Positions 27,531 through 36,746 of a stretch of DNA of 64,000 bases are shown here, one piece after another. This DNA is from Salipiger marinus (GTDB lineage: Bacteria; Pseudomonadota; Alphaproteobacteria; Rhodobacterales; Rhodobacteraceae), in NCBI RefSeq assembly GCF_900100085.1, contig NZ_FNEJ01000019.1, positions 43,156 to 107,155 of the forward strand, given 5' to 3'. The translations under genes were made by a program, and so were the position numbers. Under the pieces are notes generated by a model. That model worked only from the letters and a program-made list of their open reading frames with translations, was not told the origin of the DNA and ran no database searches. How positions within the stretch are numbered: the first letter of the stretch is position 1; the number at the start of each line of letters is the position of its first letter.

Positions 27531-28421
27531 ATGGATCTTGTGACCGGGCTCAAGGCCTTTGTCGCCACGGCGCAGACCGGATCCTTCACCGCGGCTGCCG
27601 AACGGCTGGGCGTGTCGAACCGGCTCACCTCGAAATATGTGGCGGAGCTTGAGGCGCGTCTGGGGGTGCGGCTGCTGCAGCGCACCACGCGGCGCGTCGG
27701 GCTGACCCCCGCCGGAGAACAGATGCTGGCCCGCGCGCCCGCGCTGCTGGACGATCTGGAGGAGCTTCTGGGTGCGGTCAGCGAGGAAAGCCGCGGCTTT
27801 TCCGGCATGCTGCGGATCGCGGCGCCGGTGACGCTGGGAGAGGCGCATCTGGCCGGGCTGCTGCACCGCTTTGCCGCGCCGCATCCGGGCCTGACCATTG
27901 ACCTGCAGCTGACCGATGCCTTTGTCGACCTTGCCTCGGACGGGATCGACCTTGCCTTCCGGGTGGGGGCACCACCCGCCACGGCGCTGGTGGCGCACCG
28001 GCTGGGCCATATCCGCAGCCGGGTGGTGGCGGCCCCTGCCTATCTGGCGCGGCAGGGCGTGCCCGAGCGGCTGGAGGATCTGGACCGGCACACGCTCCTA
28101 CTGGACAGCAACCGCCGGGGCGGGCCGCGCTGGCAGTTCCAGCGCCACGGCCAGCCGGTCGACTGGCCGGTGACCAGCGCCTTTCACGTCAACAGCGCGC
28201 GGGTGGCGCGCGATCTGGCGGTGGCGGGGGCGGGGCTGACGCAGGTGCCGGATTTCGTGCTGGACGAGGCCATCGCCACCGGCCAGCTTGTGCCGGTGCT
28301 GACCGAGTTCGAGGGGCCGGGCCATGTGCTGTCGGCGGTCTGGCTGGAAGGCGCGCGGCTGCCGCGCAAGCTGCGCGCGCTGATCGATTTTGCCGAGGCC
28401 GATCTGCGGCAGCGGCTTTAG
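27531..28421 (+). CDS. LysR-family transcriptional regulator
   Basis: 296 residues. N-terminal winged helix (LKAFVATAQTGSFTAAAERLGVSNRLTSKYVAELEARLG) and a periplasmic-binding-like effector domain beginning LRIAAPVTLGE. It belongs to the CrgA/DmlR-like group (VARDLAVAGAGLTQVPDF). Divergent from the VOC dioxygenase, the classic arrangement for a LysR activator and its target. Start ATG 27531 keeps the HTH at residues 4-60; the start is near the palindrome, so autorepression is likely. Confidence 0.93.
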   Translation: MDLVTGLKAFVATAQTGSFTAAAERLGVSNRLTSKYVAELEARLGVRLLQRTTRRVGLTPAGEQMLARAPALLDDLEELLGAVSEESRGFSGMLRIAAPVTLGEAHLAGLLHRFAAPHPGLTIDLQLTDAFVDLASDGIDLAFRVGAPPATALVAHRLGHIRSRVVAAPAYLARQGVPERLEDLDRHTLLLDSNRRGGPRWQFQRHGQPVDWPVTSAFHVNSARVARDLAVAGAGLTQVPDFVLDEAIATGQLVPVLTEFEGPGHVLSAVWLEGARLPRKLRALIDFAEADLRQRL

Positions 28422-28424
28422 GCG

Positions 28425-29009
28425 TCAGCCCGCAAGCCGGGCGAGAAAACCGCGCACCTTGGGCGCCAGCCAGTCCCAGAGCACCGGCGCGCCATGGCTG
28501 ATGCGGGGGGCGATCTTGGCCTCGAACACCGGCCATGTCACCGCGTAATCCACCCAGGATCCGCCCTCTGTGGCAAGGTTCATGTTGGGGGGCTGAAAGC
28601 GGTCCAGCGATTTGGCAAAGCGCGCATCGACGGTCTCGTTCGCCTCGAACTCGTCCCAGAGCGCGCGCAGGCTGGCAGCCTGATCGGCGGGCAGCAGGCC
28701 GAACAGCCGGGTGGCCGCCGCATCTTCGGCATCGGCGGTGGCGGCGGCATCGACATGGCCGAAGACCGGCACGTCGCCCGCGTCGATCTCCACCAGATCA
28801 TGCAGCAGCAGCATCCGGATCACCCGGTCGATCTGCACGCCCTCGGGCGCGTGTTCGCCCAGCACCAGCGCAAACAGCGCCAGATGCCACGAATGTTCGG
28901 CGGAGTTTTCGAACCGCGCGCCATCGGCGGTACGGGTGGCGCGGGTGACCGCCGAAAGCCGCCCCGCCTCCATCAGAAAGGCCATCTGCGCGTCGATCCG
29001 CTGGGTCAC
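28425..29009 (-). CDS. HD-domain hydrolase (YfbR/5'-nucleotidase-like)
   Basis: 194 residues. HD metal motif: ENSAEHSWHLA supplies the first His, LLLHDLVEIDAGD the HD pair, then a distal Asp. This matches the HD_3 group whose E. coli member YfbR dephosphorylates deoxynucleoside monophosphates. The start is GTG 29009, overlapping the stop of the small gene upstream (GTGA). It nearly touches the LysR stop (3 bp). Nucleotide-pool sanitation is inferred from the family. Confidence 0.88.
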   Translation of the reverse strand: MTQRIDAQMAFLMEAGRLSAVTRATRTADGARFENSAEHSWHLALFALVLGEHAPEGVQIDRVIRMLLLHDLVEIDAGDVPVFGHVDAAATADAEDAAATRLFGLLPADQAASLRALWDEFEANETVDARFAKSLDRFQPPNMNLATEGGSWVDYAVTWPVFEAKIAPRISHGAPVLWDWLAPKVRGFLARLAG

Positions 29010-29236
29010 AGCCCCGCCTCCCGTTCCATCTGGGTCACCCGCTCCATCAGGAAGGCGCGGGCGCGCTGTTCGGCCATGCGCACGCGGATCGAGGTCAGGA
29101 ACGCCTCTTCCAGCGTGGTGGAGGAGGCGCCGATGATCGCCGCCACCTCCATGAAGAAGCGGTCATCGCCGCTGGCCTGCATGATCTTGAACGTATCCTC
29201 GGCCAGCTTGTCGGCCAGATCCTCGGCAAGTGACAT
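29006..29236 (-). CDS. Small conserved protein of unknown function
   Basis: 76 residues, all helical by eye (LAEDLADKLAEDTFKIM, then TLEEAFLTSIRVRMAEQRAR), no membrane segment. GGAGGGTC lies upstream of the ATG at 29236. It overlaps the HD hydrolase start by 4 bases and follows the alpha/beta hydrolase by 15 bp, so the three genes form one operon. I do not recognise a named family. Confidence 0.7.
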   Translation of the reverse strand: MSLAEDLADKLAEDTFKIMQASGDDRFFMEVAAIIGASSTTLEEAFLTSIRVRMAEQRARAFLMERVTQMEREAGL

Positions 29237-29251
29237 GAGACCCTCCGGCGG

Positions 29252-29905
29252 TCAGCGGGTGCTTTCGGTCAGGCGCCGTTTGACATAGCCGGTCACCGTG
29301 TCGATCATCGGCTTCATGTGCGGATCCTTGAAGAAGTGATCCGAGCCTTCGATCTGCTCGTGGGTGATGGTGATGCCGCGCTGTTCCTTCAGCTTGTTGA
29401 CCAGCGACACGGTGTCGGCGGGCGGGGCCACTCGGTCACTGGTGCCGTTGATGATCAGCCCCGAAGACGGGCAGGGCGCAAGGAAGGAAAAGTCATACAT
29501 GTTGGCAGGCGGGCTGACCGAGACGAAGCCGGTGATTTCCGGCCGCCGCATCAGCAGCTGCATGCCGATCCACGCACCGAACGAGAACCCCGCCACCCAG
29601 CAATGCTTGGAGTTGTTGTTCATCGACTGCAGGTAATCAAGCGCAGAGGCGGCATCCGACAGCTCGCCGATGCCCTGATCGTATTCGCCCTGACTGCGTC
29701 CGACGCCGCGGAAATTGAACCGCAACACGGTGAAGCCCATGTTGTAGAACGCATAGTGCAGGTTATAGACGACCTTGTTGTTCATCGTGCCGCCGAACTG
29801 CGGATGCGGATGCAGCACGATGGCGATGGGGGCGTCATTGTCCTTTTGCGGATGGTAGCGGCCTTCAAGGCGACCTTCGGGTCCGGGAAAAATGACCTCG
29901 GGCAT
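29252..29905 (-). CDS. Alpha/beta hydrolase
   Basis: 217 residues. AIVLHPHPQFGGTMNNKVV near the N-terminus, nucleophile-elbow-like GFSFGAWIG, acid in GTSDRVAPP and His in GSDHFF. This is a widespread bacterial family (COG2945-like) of unknown substrate. Start ATG 29905 follows AGGAG about 11 bases away; the upstream ATG at 29962 lies inside the iscR operator and is unlikely. Divergent from iscR, so the iron-responsive site at 29963 could affect it too. Confidence 0.88.
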   Translation of the reverse strand: MPEVIFPGPEGRLEGRYHPQKDNDAPIAIVLHPHPQFGGTMNNKVVYNLHYAFYNMGFTVLRFNFRGVGRSQGEYDQGIGELSDAASALDYLQSMNNNSKHCWVAGFSFGAWIGMQLLMRRPEITGFVSVSPPANMYDFSFLAPCPSSGLIINGTSDRVAPPADTVSLVNKLKEQRGITITHEQIEGSDHFFKDPHMKPMIDTVTGYVKRRLTESTR

Positions 29906-29941
29906 GGGATGAAAGGGCTCCTGACAGGGTGCGTGATATTC

Positions 29942-29979
29942 TTGACGAATTCTCTTGGGCACCTTAGAACGGTTCTAAG
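29942..29979 (+). promoter_or_regulatory. iscR promoter with an IscR/iron box over the -10
   Basis: -35 TTGACG (29942-29947), 17 bp, -10 TAGAAC (29965-29970). The perfect palindrome CTTAGAACGGTTCTAAG (29963-29979) covers the -10. It matches the kind of site described as the Iron-Rhodo box in Rhodobacterales and bound by IscR. Binding there would block RNA polymerase, giving autorepression of the suf operon when Fe-S supply is good. Confidence 0.85.
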
Positions 29980-30069
29980 TCCCGCTCTGACGCGGAACGG
30001 GCTCGATTGCAGATAGGCAATCGGCCGCACAAGGTCAATCGGTTGGCGCGGCGGCGCAGGAGGTAAGGC

Positions 30070-30531
30070 ATGAAGCTGAGCACCAAGGGACGCTATGCGA
30101 TGGTGGCGCTGGTGGACATCGCGCTGCAGCCGCCGGGGGATCTGGTGACGCTGGGCGACATCGCGCGGCGGCAGGACATCTCGCTGCCCTATCTGGAGCA
30201 GCTTTTTGTGAAGCTGCGCCGCGCCGGGCTGGTGGAGTCGGTGCGTGGCCCGGGCGGTGGCTACCGGCTGGCACGCGCCACCTCGGAGATCCGGGTGGTG
30301 GACGTGCTGGCGGCGGTCGACGAGACGGTGGACGCGATGCACAAGGGGGCGGGCGCCTCGGGCGGCGCCTCGGGGAGCCGGGCACAGTCGCTGTCGAACC
30401 GGCTCTGGCAGTCGCTGTCGGCGCATGTCTATGTCTGGCTGCATCAGACCCGGCTGTCGGACATCGTGCAGAACACGCTGGCCCCCTGTCCGGCGGTGCC
30501 GTCGCTTTTCGCCGTGGTGGACGAGTCGTGA
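30070..30531 (+). CDS. iscR: Rrf2-family regulator IscR, cysteine-poor type
   Basis: 153 residues. Winged helix of the Rrf2 family (MKLSTKGRYAMVALVDIA, DISLPYLEQLFVKLRRAGLV, RGPGGGYRLA). The cluster loop that in E. coli holds three Cys (residues 92-104) here reads HKGAGASGGASGS, with none. The only Cys is 140 (LAPCPAVPS). Rhodobacter sphaeroides IscR is known to bind an Fe-S cluster with a single cysteine, so this is probably functional. It heads the suf operon and has its own operator upstream. Confidence 0.93.
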   Translation: MKLSTKGRYAMVALVDIALQPPGDLVTLGDIARRQDISLPYLEQLFVKLRRAGLVESVRGPGGGYRLARATSEIRVVDVLAAVDETVDAMHKGAGASGGASGSRAQSLSNRLWQSLSAHVYVWLHQTRLSDIVQNTLAPCPAVPSLFAVVDES

Positions 30532-30550
30532 GGCGCGGGGCCGCAGGGGC

Positions 30551-30620
30551 GGGGGGGCTGCCGCATTTTAAGGGGGGGGTGCTGCCGCTTCGTGAAGAGG
30601 GGGCTCTGCCGCATTTTAAG
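30551..30620 (+). repeat. Degenerate tandem head units before copy 5
   Basis: Three imperfect units, each a G-run followed by CTGCCGC and mostly ATTTTAAG (about 30551-30572, 30572-30598, 30599-30620). They lead straight into the complete element. The arrangement parallels the larger array at 46041-46304. Confidence 0.7.
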
Positions 30621-30686
30621 GGGGGGGCTCTGCCCCCGGCCGCGCTCGCGCGCGACCTCCCCCGGGATATTTATGGCCGCTGGAAG
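30621..30686 (+). repeat. Dispersed GGGATATTT element, copy 5
   Basis: GGGGGGCTCTGCCCCC hairpin, a GC-only middle (CGCGCTCGCGCGCG), then CCCCCGGGATATTTATGG and a purine-rich tail. It ends 14 bp before the ATG of the cysteine desulfurase, so it separates iscR from the rest of the suf genes. Confidence 0.75.
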
Positions 30687-30700
30687 CTGCGGGGCGGGGC

Positions 30701-31744
30701 ATGAGCCGGGTCTATCTGGACTGGAATGCCACGGCGCCGCTGCGGCCCGAGGCGCGGGCGGCGATGATCGCGGCGCTGGACGTGACGGGCAACCCGTCTT
30801 CGGTGCATGGCGAGGGCCGCGCGGCCAAGTCGCTGGTCGAACGGGCGCGGGCGCAGGTTGCCTCGGCGCTGGGGGCGGACGGGGCGGATGTGGTCTTTGT
30901 CTCGGGTGCGACCGAGGCGGCGGCGCTGGCCTGTGCCGGACGCGGCCTGCAGGCGGGCGATATCGAGCATGACGCGGTGGCGGCATGGGTGGCGGGCGAT
31001 CTGCCGGTGGACGGGCAGGGGCGCGTGACGGTGGCCGATCCCGCGCGCACGGCGCTGCAGCTTGCCAATTCCGAGACGGGCGTGGTGCAGGATCTGCCCG
31101 GCGGGCTGGCCGTGGTTGATGCGACGCAGGGCTTTGGCAAAATCCCCTTCGCCTTTGGCTGGTCGGGGGCGGAGATGGTGCTGGTATCGGCGCACAAGCT
31201 GGGCGGGCCCAAGGGCGTGGGGGCGCTGGTGCTGCGGCGCGGCACCGATCTGGCGGCGCAGATGCGTGGCGGCGGGCAGGAGCAGGGGCGCCGCGCGGGC
31301 ACCGAGAACCTGCCCGGCATCGCCGGGTTCGGCGCTGCGGCGGAGGCGGCGGCCCGGGATCTGGCGGAGGGAGTCTGGGCTCCGGTCGAGAAATTTAGAA
31401 ACATTCTAGAGAATGTGATTGCGGACGGCGCGACAGGCACTATTTTTGTCGGGAAAGATGCGCCGCGCCTGCCCAACACGTCCTGTTTTGCCAGCCCCGG
31501 CTGGAAGGGCGAGACGCAGGTGATGCAGATGGATCTGGCGGGGTTCGCCATTTCGGCGGGATCGGCCTGTTCCAGTGGCAAGGTCCGCGCCTCCCGCGTG
31601 CTGCGGGCGATGGGATACGGGGACGAGGTGGCGGGATCGGCGATCCGCGTCAGCCTTGGGCCCGACACGACGGAAGAGGATGTGCTGCGCTTCGCCGAGG
31701 CGTGGCTGCGACAGTTCAGGAAACGCCCCGCGCCTCGCGCGTGA
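30701..31744 (+). CDS. Cysteine desulfurase (IscS/NifS-like), short form
   Basis: Class V PLP enzyme that takes sulfur from cysteine for Fe-S assembly. 347 residues, shorter than the usual 390-400. PLP Lys166 in [10 protein letters not shown]; persulfide Cys290 in [11 protein letters not shown]; the GTEN motif ([10 protein letters not shown]) is kept. It is the second gene of the operon, while sufS is the last, so the operon encodes two desulfurases. Codons 230-252 are unusually AT-rich and include a palindrome like the iscR operator (see 31396). Confidence 0.92.
   Translation: MSRVYLDWNATAPLRPEARAAMIAALDVTGNPSSVHGEGRAAKSLVERARAQVASALGADGADVVFVSGATEAAALACAGRGLQAGDIEHDAVAAWVAGDLPVDGQGRVTVADPARTALQLANSETGVVQDLPGGLAVVDATQGFGKIPFAFGWSGAEMVLVSAHKLGGPKGVGALVLRRGTDLAAQMRGGGQEQGRRAGTENLPGIAGFGAAAEAAARDLAEGVWAPVEKFRNILENVIADGATGTIFVGKDAPRLPNTSCFASPGWKGETQVMQMDLAGFAISAGSACSSGKVRASRVLRAMGYGDEVAGSAIRVSLGPDTTEEDVLRFAEAWLRQFRKRPAPRA
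31396..31408. promoter_or_regulatory. Intragenic IscR-box-like palindrome
   Basis: TAGAA-ACA-TTCTA, the same TAGAA-N3-TTCTA core as the iscR operator, within codons 232-236 of the cysteine desulfurase gene. It is spelled with codons rare in this GC-rich DNA (TTT, AGA, ATT, CTA), which suggests selection on the DNA sequence. Confidence 0.5.
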
Positions 31745-31793
31745 GGACAGGCCGGCCGCTTTGGGCGGTCTGCGACGACAGGAGACAAGGCTC

Positions 31794-33314
<1,521 letters not shown>

Positions 33315-33327
33315 GGGCAGGCGCGTG

Positions 33328-33522
33328 ATGCAGGAGCTTGTGCAGCAATCTGCCGGCGTGGGTCTGGGCGTGTTCCTTGGCCTGCTTCTCGGGCTTGGCC
33401 TGCGCAAGCGGCAGGGCCGCAGCGGCGGGCTGCTGGGGGGATCGGTGATCCTGACCGCCAGCGCCGCCGGAGGGGTCGCGCTGATCGTGACAATGGCGCT
33501 TTATGCCGTGACGGCGGGCTAG
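33328..33522 (+). CDS. Small two-helix membrane protein in the suf operon
   Basis: 64 residues. Two hydrophobic segments (about 10-22, VGLGVFLGLLLGLGL, and 36-60, VILTASAAGGVALIVTMALYAV) joined by a basic loop RKRQGRSGG. Starts ATG 33328, or GTG one codon earlier, 13 bp after the sufB stop. Unknown family; its place suggests a membrane partner of Suf, which is inference. Confidence 0.6.
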   Translation: MQELVQQSAGVGLGVFLGLLLGLGLRKRQGRSGGLLGGSVILTASAAGGVALIVTMALYAVTAG

Positions 33523-33606
33523 GGCGCGGGCCCCGGGAAAGGTGTTGAGGATGGCCAGCATGAGCTTGCAGGGAACGCGCAGGATCAGCGCCATGGCGGT
33601 GATCCG

Positions 33607-34206
33607 GTGAGTGGCGACGCCCTGCCGCGCCCGCAGCTGACCCTGCCCGAGGCGGAGGCGGCGCTGCTGCGCGATGTCTATGCGCGCGCGCGGGTGATCC
33701 TTGAATACGGATCGGGTGGCTCGACGGTGCTGGCCTCGGAGATGCGCGGCAAGACGGTCTTTTCCGTGGAGTCGGACATGGACTGGGCGCAGATGATGCG
33801 CCGCTGGTTCACCGAGCACCCGCCCGCCACCGGCACCGAGGTAGATGTGATCTGGTCCGATATCGGGCCGACCAAGGAATGGGGCCATCCGGTCGATGAC
33901 AGCGCATGGCGCAGCTTTCCGGACTATCCGCTGCAGGTCTGGTCGCTGCCGGAATTCCGCCAGCCCGATGTGGTGCTGGTGGATGGCCGCTTCCGCGAGG
34001 GCTGCGCGCTGGCCACGGCCTTTCTGACCGAGGCGCCGCTGGTGCTGCTGTTCGACGATTACGGCCAGCGCCCGCAATATCACCGGGTCGAGGAGTATCT
34101 CGGCCCACCGCAGATGACCGGGCGCATGGCCCGGTTCGAGATCGTCCCCCAGCCCTTCCCGGTGAAGCGGCTCTTGGGGATCATGAAGCTGATGGTGCGG
34201 CCCTGA
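33607..34206 (+). CDS. Class I SAM-dependent methyltransferase-like protein
   Basis: 199 residues. The glycine loop ILEYGSGGSTVLAS followed by VFSVESDMDW is the SAM-binding motif I/II pattern, and PDVVLVDGRFREGCALA and LLFDDYGQR follow. It resembles hypothetical methyltransferases often found near polysaccharide genes. Start GTG 33607. It sits between sufB and sufC and is followed by a 19-bp gap to sufC. Its substrate and link with Fe-S assembly are unknown. Confidence 0.75.
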   Translation: MSGDALPRPQLTLPEAEAALLRDVYARARVILEYGSGGSTVLASEMRGKTVFSVESDMDWAQMMRRWFTEHPPATGTEVDVIWSDIGPTKEWGHPVDDSAWRSFPDYPLQVWSLPEFRQPDVVLVDGRFREGCALATAFLTEAPLVLLFDDYGQRPQYHRVEEYLGPPQMTGRMARFEIVPQPFPVKRLLGIMKLMVRP

Positions 34207-34225
34207 CCGCACGAAGGAGAAAAAC

Positions 34226-34978
34226 ATGCTGGAAATCAAGAACCTTCAGGTGAAGCTGGAAGAAGAGGACAAGCAGATCCTCAAGGGTGTCGACCTGACC
34301 GTCGAGGCGGGCAAGGTGCATGCCATCATGGGGCCGAACGGGTCGGGCAAATCCACCCTGTCCTATGTGCTGTCCGGCAAGGACGGCTACACGGTGACCG
34401 ACGGCAGTGCCACGCTGGACGGCGTCGACCTGCTGGAGATGGAGCCCGAGGACCGCGCGGCAGCCGGGCTGTTTCTGGCCTTCCAGTATCCGGTGGAAAT
34501 TCCCGGCGTGGGCAACATGACCTTCCTGCGCACGGCGGTGAACGCACAGCGCAAGGCGCGCGGGCAGGAGGAAATGTCCTCCACCGAGTTCCTGAAGGTG
34601 GTGCGCGAAAAGGCCGCCAGCCTGAAGATCGACGCCGAGATGCTGAAGCGTCCCGTGAACGTGGGATTTTCCGGCGGCGAGAAGAAGCGCAACGAAATCC
34701 TGCAGATGGCCATGCTGGAGCCGAAGATGTGCATTCTGGACGAGACCGATTCCGGGCTCGACGTGGATGCGATGCGGCTGGTGGCTGACGGCGTGAACGC
34801 GCTGCGCGACGAGGGCCGGGGCTTTCTGGTCATCACCCATTACCAGCGCCTGCTGGACCACATCAAACCCGACGTGGTGCACATCATGTCCAATGGCCGC
34901 ATCGTGAAGACGGGCGGGCCGGAACTGGCACTGGAAGTCGAACAGAACGGCTATGCCGATCTGGTGGAGGAGGCGTGA
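34226..34978 (+). CDS. sufC: Fe-S assembly ATPase SufC
   Basis: ABC-type ATPase of the SufBC2D complex, cytosolic. 250 residues: Walker A GPNGSGKST (36-44), Q-loop LAFQYPVEIPGV, signature FSGGEKKRNE and Walker B CILDETDSGLD. The start has GAAGGAG upstream. The stop lies 2 bp before the sufD ATG. Confidence 0.97.
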   Translation: MLEIKNLQVKLEEEDKQILKGVDLTVEAGKVHAIMGPNGSGKSTLSYVLSGKDGYTVTDGSATLDGVDLLEMEPEDRAAAGLFLAFQYPVEIPGVGNMTFLRTAVNAQRKARGQEEMSSTEFLKVVREKAASLKIDAEMLKRPVNVGFSGGEKKRNEILQMAMLEPKMCILDETDSGLDVDAMRLVADGVNALRDEGRGFLVITHYQRLLDHIKPDVVHIMSNGRIVKTGGPELALEVEQNGYADLVEEA

Positions 34979-34980
34979 CC

Positions 34981-36258
34981 ATGGCGCTGCCGCAAGCGAA
35001 ACAGACCGCGACAGAGGCGCGGCTGGCCGCGCTCAGCCTGCCCGAAGGCGGCTGGTCCGGCCCCGCCCGCGCCGAAGCGCTGGACCGGGTGCGGGCCATG
35101 GGCCTGCCCGGGGCGCGCGACGAATACTGGAAATACACCCGCCCCGACACGCTGGTGGCCGCAGAGGCGCCCGTTGCAAAGGTGGTCGCCGATGACGAGG
35201 TGCCGCTGTTCGACGGCACCGACCGGCTGTCCATCGTGTTCGTGGACGGGGTGTTTGATGCCGAAGCCTCGGACGATCTGACGCTGGAGGGGCTGACCAT
35301 CGACCGGCTCGCCGATGCGCCCGACATCCACTGGGCCAAGGATCTGTATGGCCGTCTGGAAACCCATGGCCAGACCCCGGTGCAGCGGCCGCTGGCCGCG
35401 CTCAACACCGCCTTTGCCAGCGACGGGCTGCTGATCCGCGTCACCGGCAAGGTGGCAAAGCCGGTCAACCTGATCTACCGCCATGCCGACGAGCGGTCCG
35501 ACGTGATCCTGCACCATGTGGTGAAGGTCGAAGAAGGCGGCGATGTCACGCTGCTGGAAAACGGCCCCGCCGCCGCGCGCCTGAACAAGGTGATGGAAGT
35601 CGACGTGGCCGATGGCGCGGGCTTTCACCATGTGCGGGTGCAGGGGCGCGAGCATGACCGCCGCGCGGCCACGCATATCTTTGCCCGGCTGGGCACGGAA
35701 AGCACCTTCAAGACCTTTACGCTGACCATGAACGGCGTGCTGACCCGCAATGACTGCGTGGTGGAACTGACCGGCGATGACGCGGTGGCGCATATCGCGG
35801 GCGCCTGTCTGGGCGATGGCGATTTCCACCATGACGACACGGTGTTCATCACCCATGACGCGGTGAACTGCGAAAGCCGTCAGGTGTTCAAGAAGGTGCT
35901 GCGCAACGGCGGCGTCGGCGTGTTTCAGGGCAAGATCCTCGTGAAGCCCGGCGCGCAGAAAACCGACGGCTACCAGATCAGCCAGTCGCTGCTTCTGGAT
36001 GGCGACAGCCAGTTTCTGGCCAAGCCCGAGCTGGAGATCTATGCCGATGACGTGGCCTGTTCGCATGGCTCCACCTCTGGCGCCATCGACGAGGACGGTC
36101 TGTTCTATCTGCGGGCCCGGGGTCTGCCGCGCGGCATCGCCGAGGATCTGCTGACCATCGCCTTCATCGCCGAGGCGGTGATGGAGATCGAGAACGAAGA
36201 TCTTCAGGCCGAGATCAACGCCCGCGTCGAGGCGTGGCTGGGTCGGCGTCGCGGCTGA
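34981..36258 (+). CDS. sufD: Fe-S assembly protein SufD
   Basis: SufB paralogue that completes the scaffold and is needed for iron entry. 425 residues; right-handed beta-helix core with DGLLIRVTGKVAKPVNLIY, the central HVRVQGREHDRRAATH, and the C-terminal CSHGSTSGAIDEDGLFYLRARGL block with the conserved His. Start ATG 34981 has GGAGG eight bases upstream; a GTG two codons earlier overlaps sufC. The stop overlaps the next start (TGATG). Confidence 0.95.
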   Translation: MALPQAKQTATEARLAALSLPEGGWSGPARAEALDRVRAMGLPGARDEYWKYTRPDTLVAAEAPVAKVVADDEVPLFDGTDRLSIVFVDGVFDAEASDDLTLEGLTIDRLADAPDIHWAKDLYGRLETHGQTPVQRPLAALNTAFASDGLLIRVTGKVAKPVNLIYRHADERSDVILHHVVKVEEGGDVTLLENGPAAARLNKVMEVDVADGAGFHHVRVQGREHDRRAATHIFARLGTESTFKTFTLTMNGVLTRNDCVVELTGDDAVAHIAGACLGDGDFHHDDTVFITHDAVNCESRQVFKKVLRNGGVGVFQGKILVKPGAQKTDGYQISQSLLLDGDSQFLAKPELEIYADDVACSHGSTSGAIDEDGLFYLRARGLPRGIAEDLLTIAFIAEAVMEIENEDLQAEINARVEAWLGRRRG

Positions 36259-36746
36259 TGTCGCTGTCGCGCGAGATCGTCGCGACCTATCGGGGGCCCG
36301 GTGCCGTCATGCGCCGCCTGCTGGCGCAGGGCCCCCGCGAGGATCGCGCGCTGATGTTCATCATGGCCGCCTGCGCGCTGTTCTTCGTGGCGCAGCTGCC
36401 CGCGCAGGCGCGGCAGGCGCATCTGGACGGCGTCGATCCGAACCCGCTGATGGGGGGCGCCCTGCTGGGCTGGCTGGTGCTGGCGCCGCTGCTGTTCTAC
36501 GGGCTTGCCGCGCTCAGCCATCTGGTCGCGCGGGTCTTTGGCGGGCGTGGCACCGGTTATGGCGCGCGGCTTGCGCTGTTCTGGAGCCTTCTGGCCGCCT
36601 CGCCGCTGCTGCTGCTCAACGGGCTGGTGGCGGGATTCATGGGGCCGGGGCCGCAGCTGATGCTGGTCGGGCTGCTCTGGTTCGTCATCTTTCTGTGGTT
36701 CTGGCTGCGCAGCCTGACCGTGGCCGAACGCGAGGGTCAGGCATGA
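36258..36746 (+). CDS. YIP1-family membrane protein, first of a pair
   Basis: 162 residues with four hydrophobic helices (about 33-50, 67-90, 104-125, 132-150). The Yip1 pattern appears in LVLAPLLFYGLAALSHLVARVFGG and YGARLALFWS. The start overlaps the sufD stop by one base and the stop overlaps the next gene by four (ATGA), so it is co-translated with suf genes. No role in Fe-S assembly is established for Yip1 proteins. Confidence 0.8.
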   Translation: MSLSREIVATYRGPGAVMRRLLAQGPREDRALMFIMAACALFFVAQLPAQARQAHLDGVDPNPLMGGALLGWLVLAPLLFYGLAALSHLVARVFGGRGTGYGARLALFWSLLAASPLLLLNGLVAGFMGPGPQLMLVGLLWFVIFLWFWLRSLTVAEREGQA

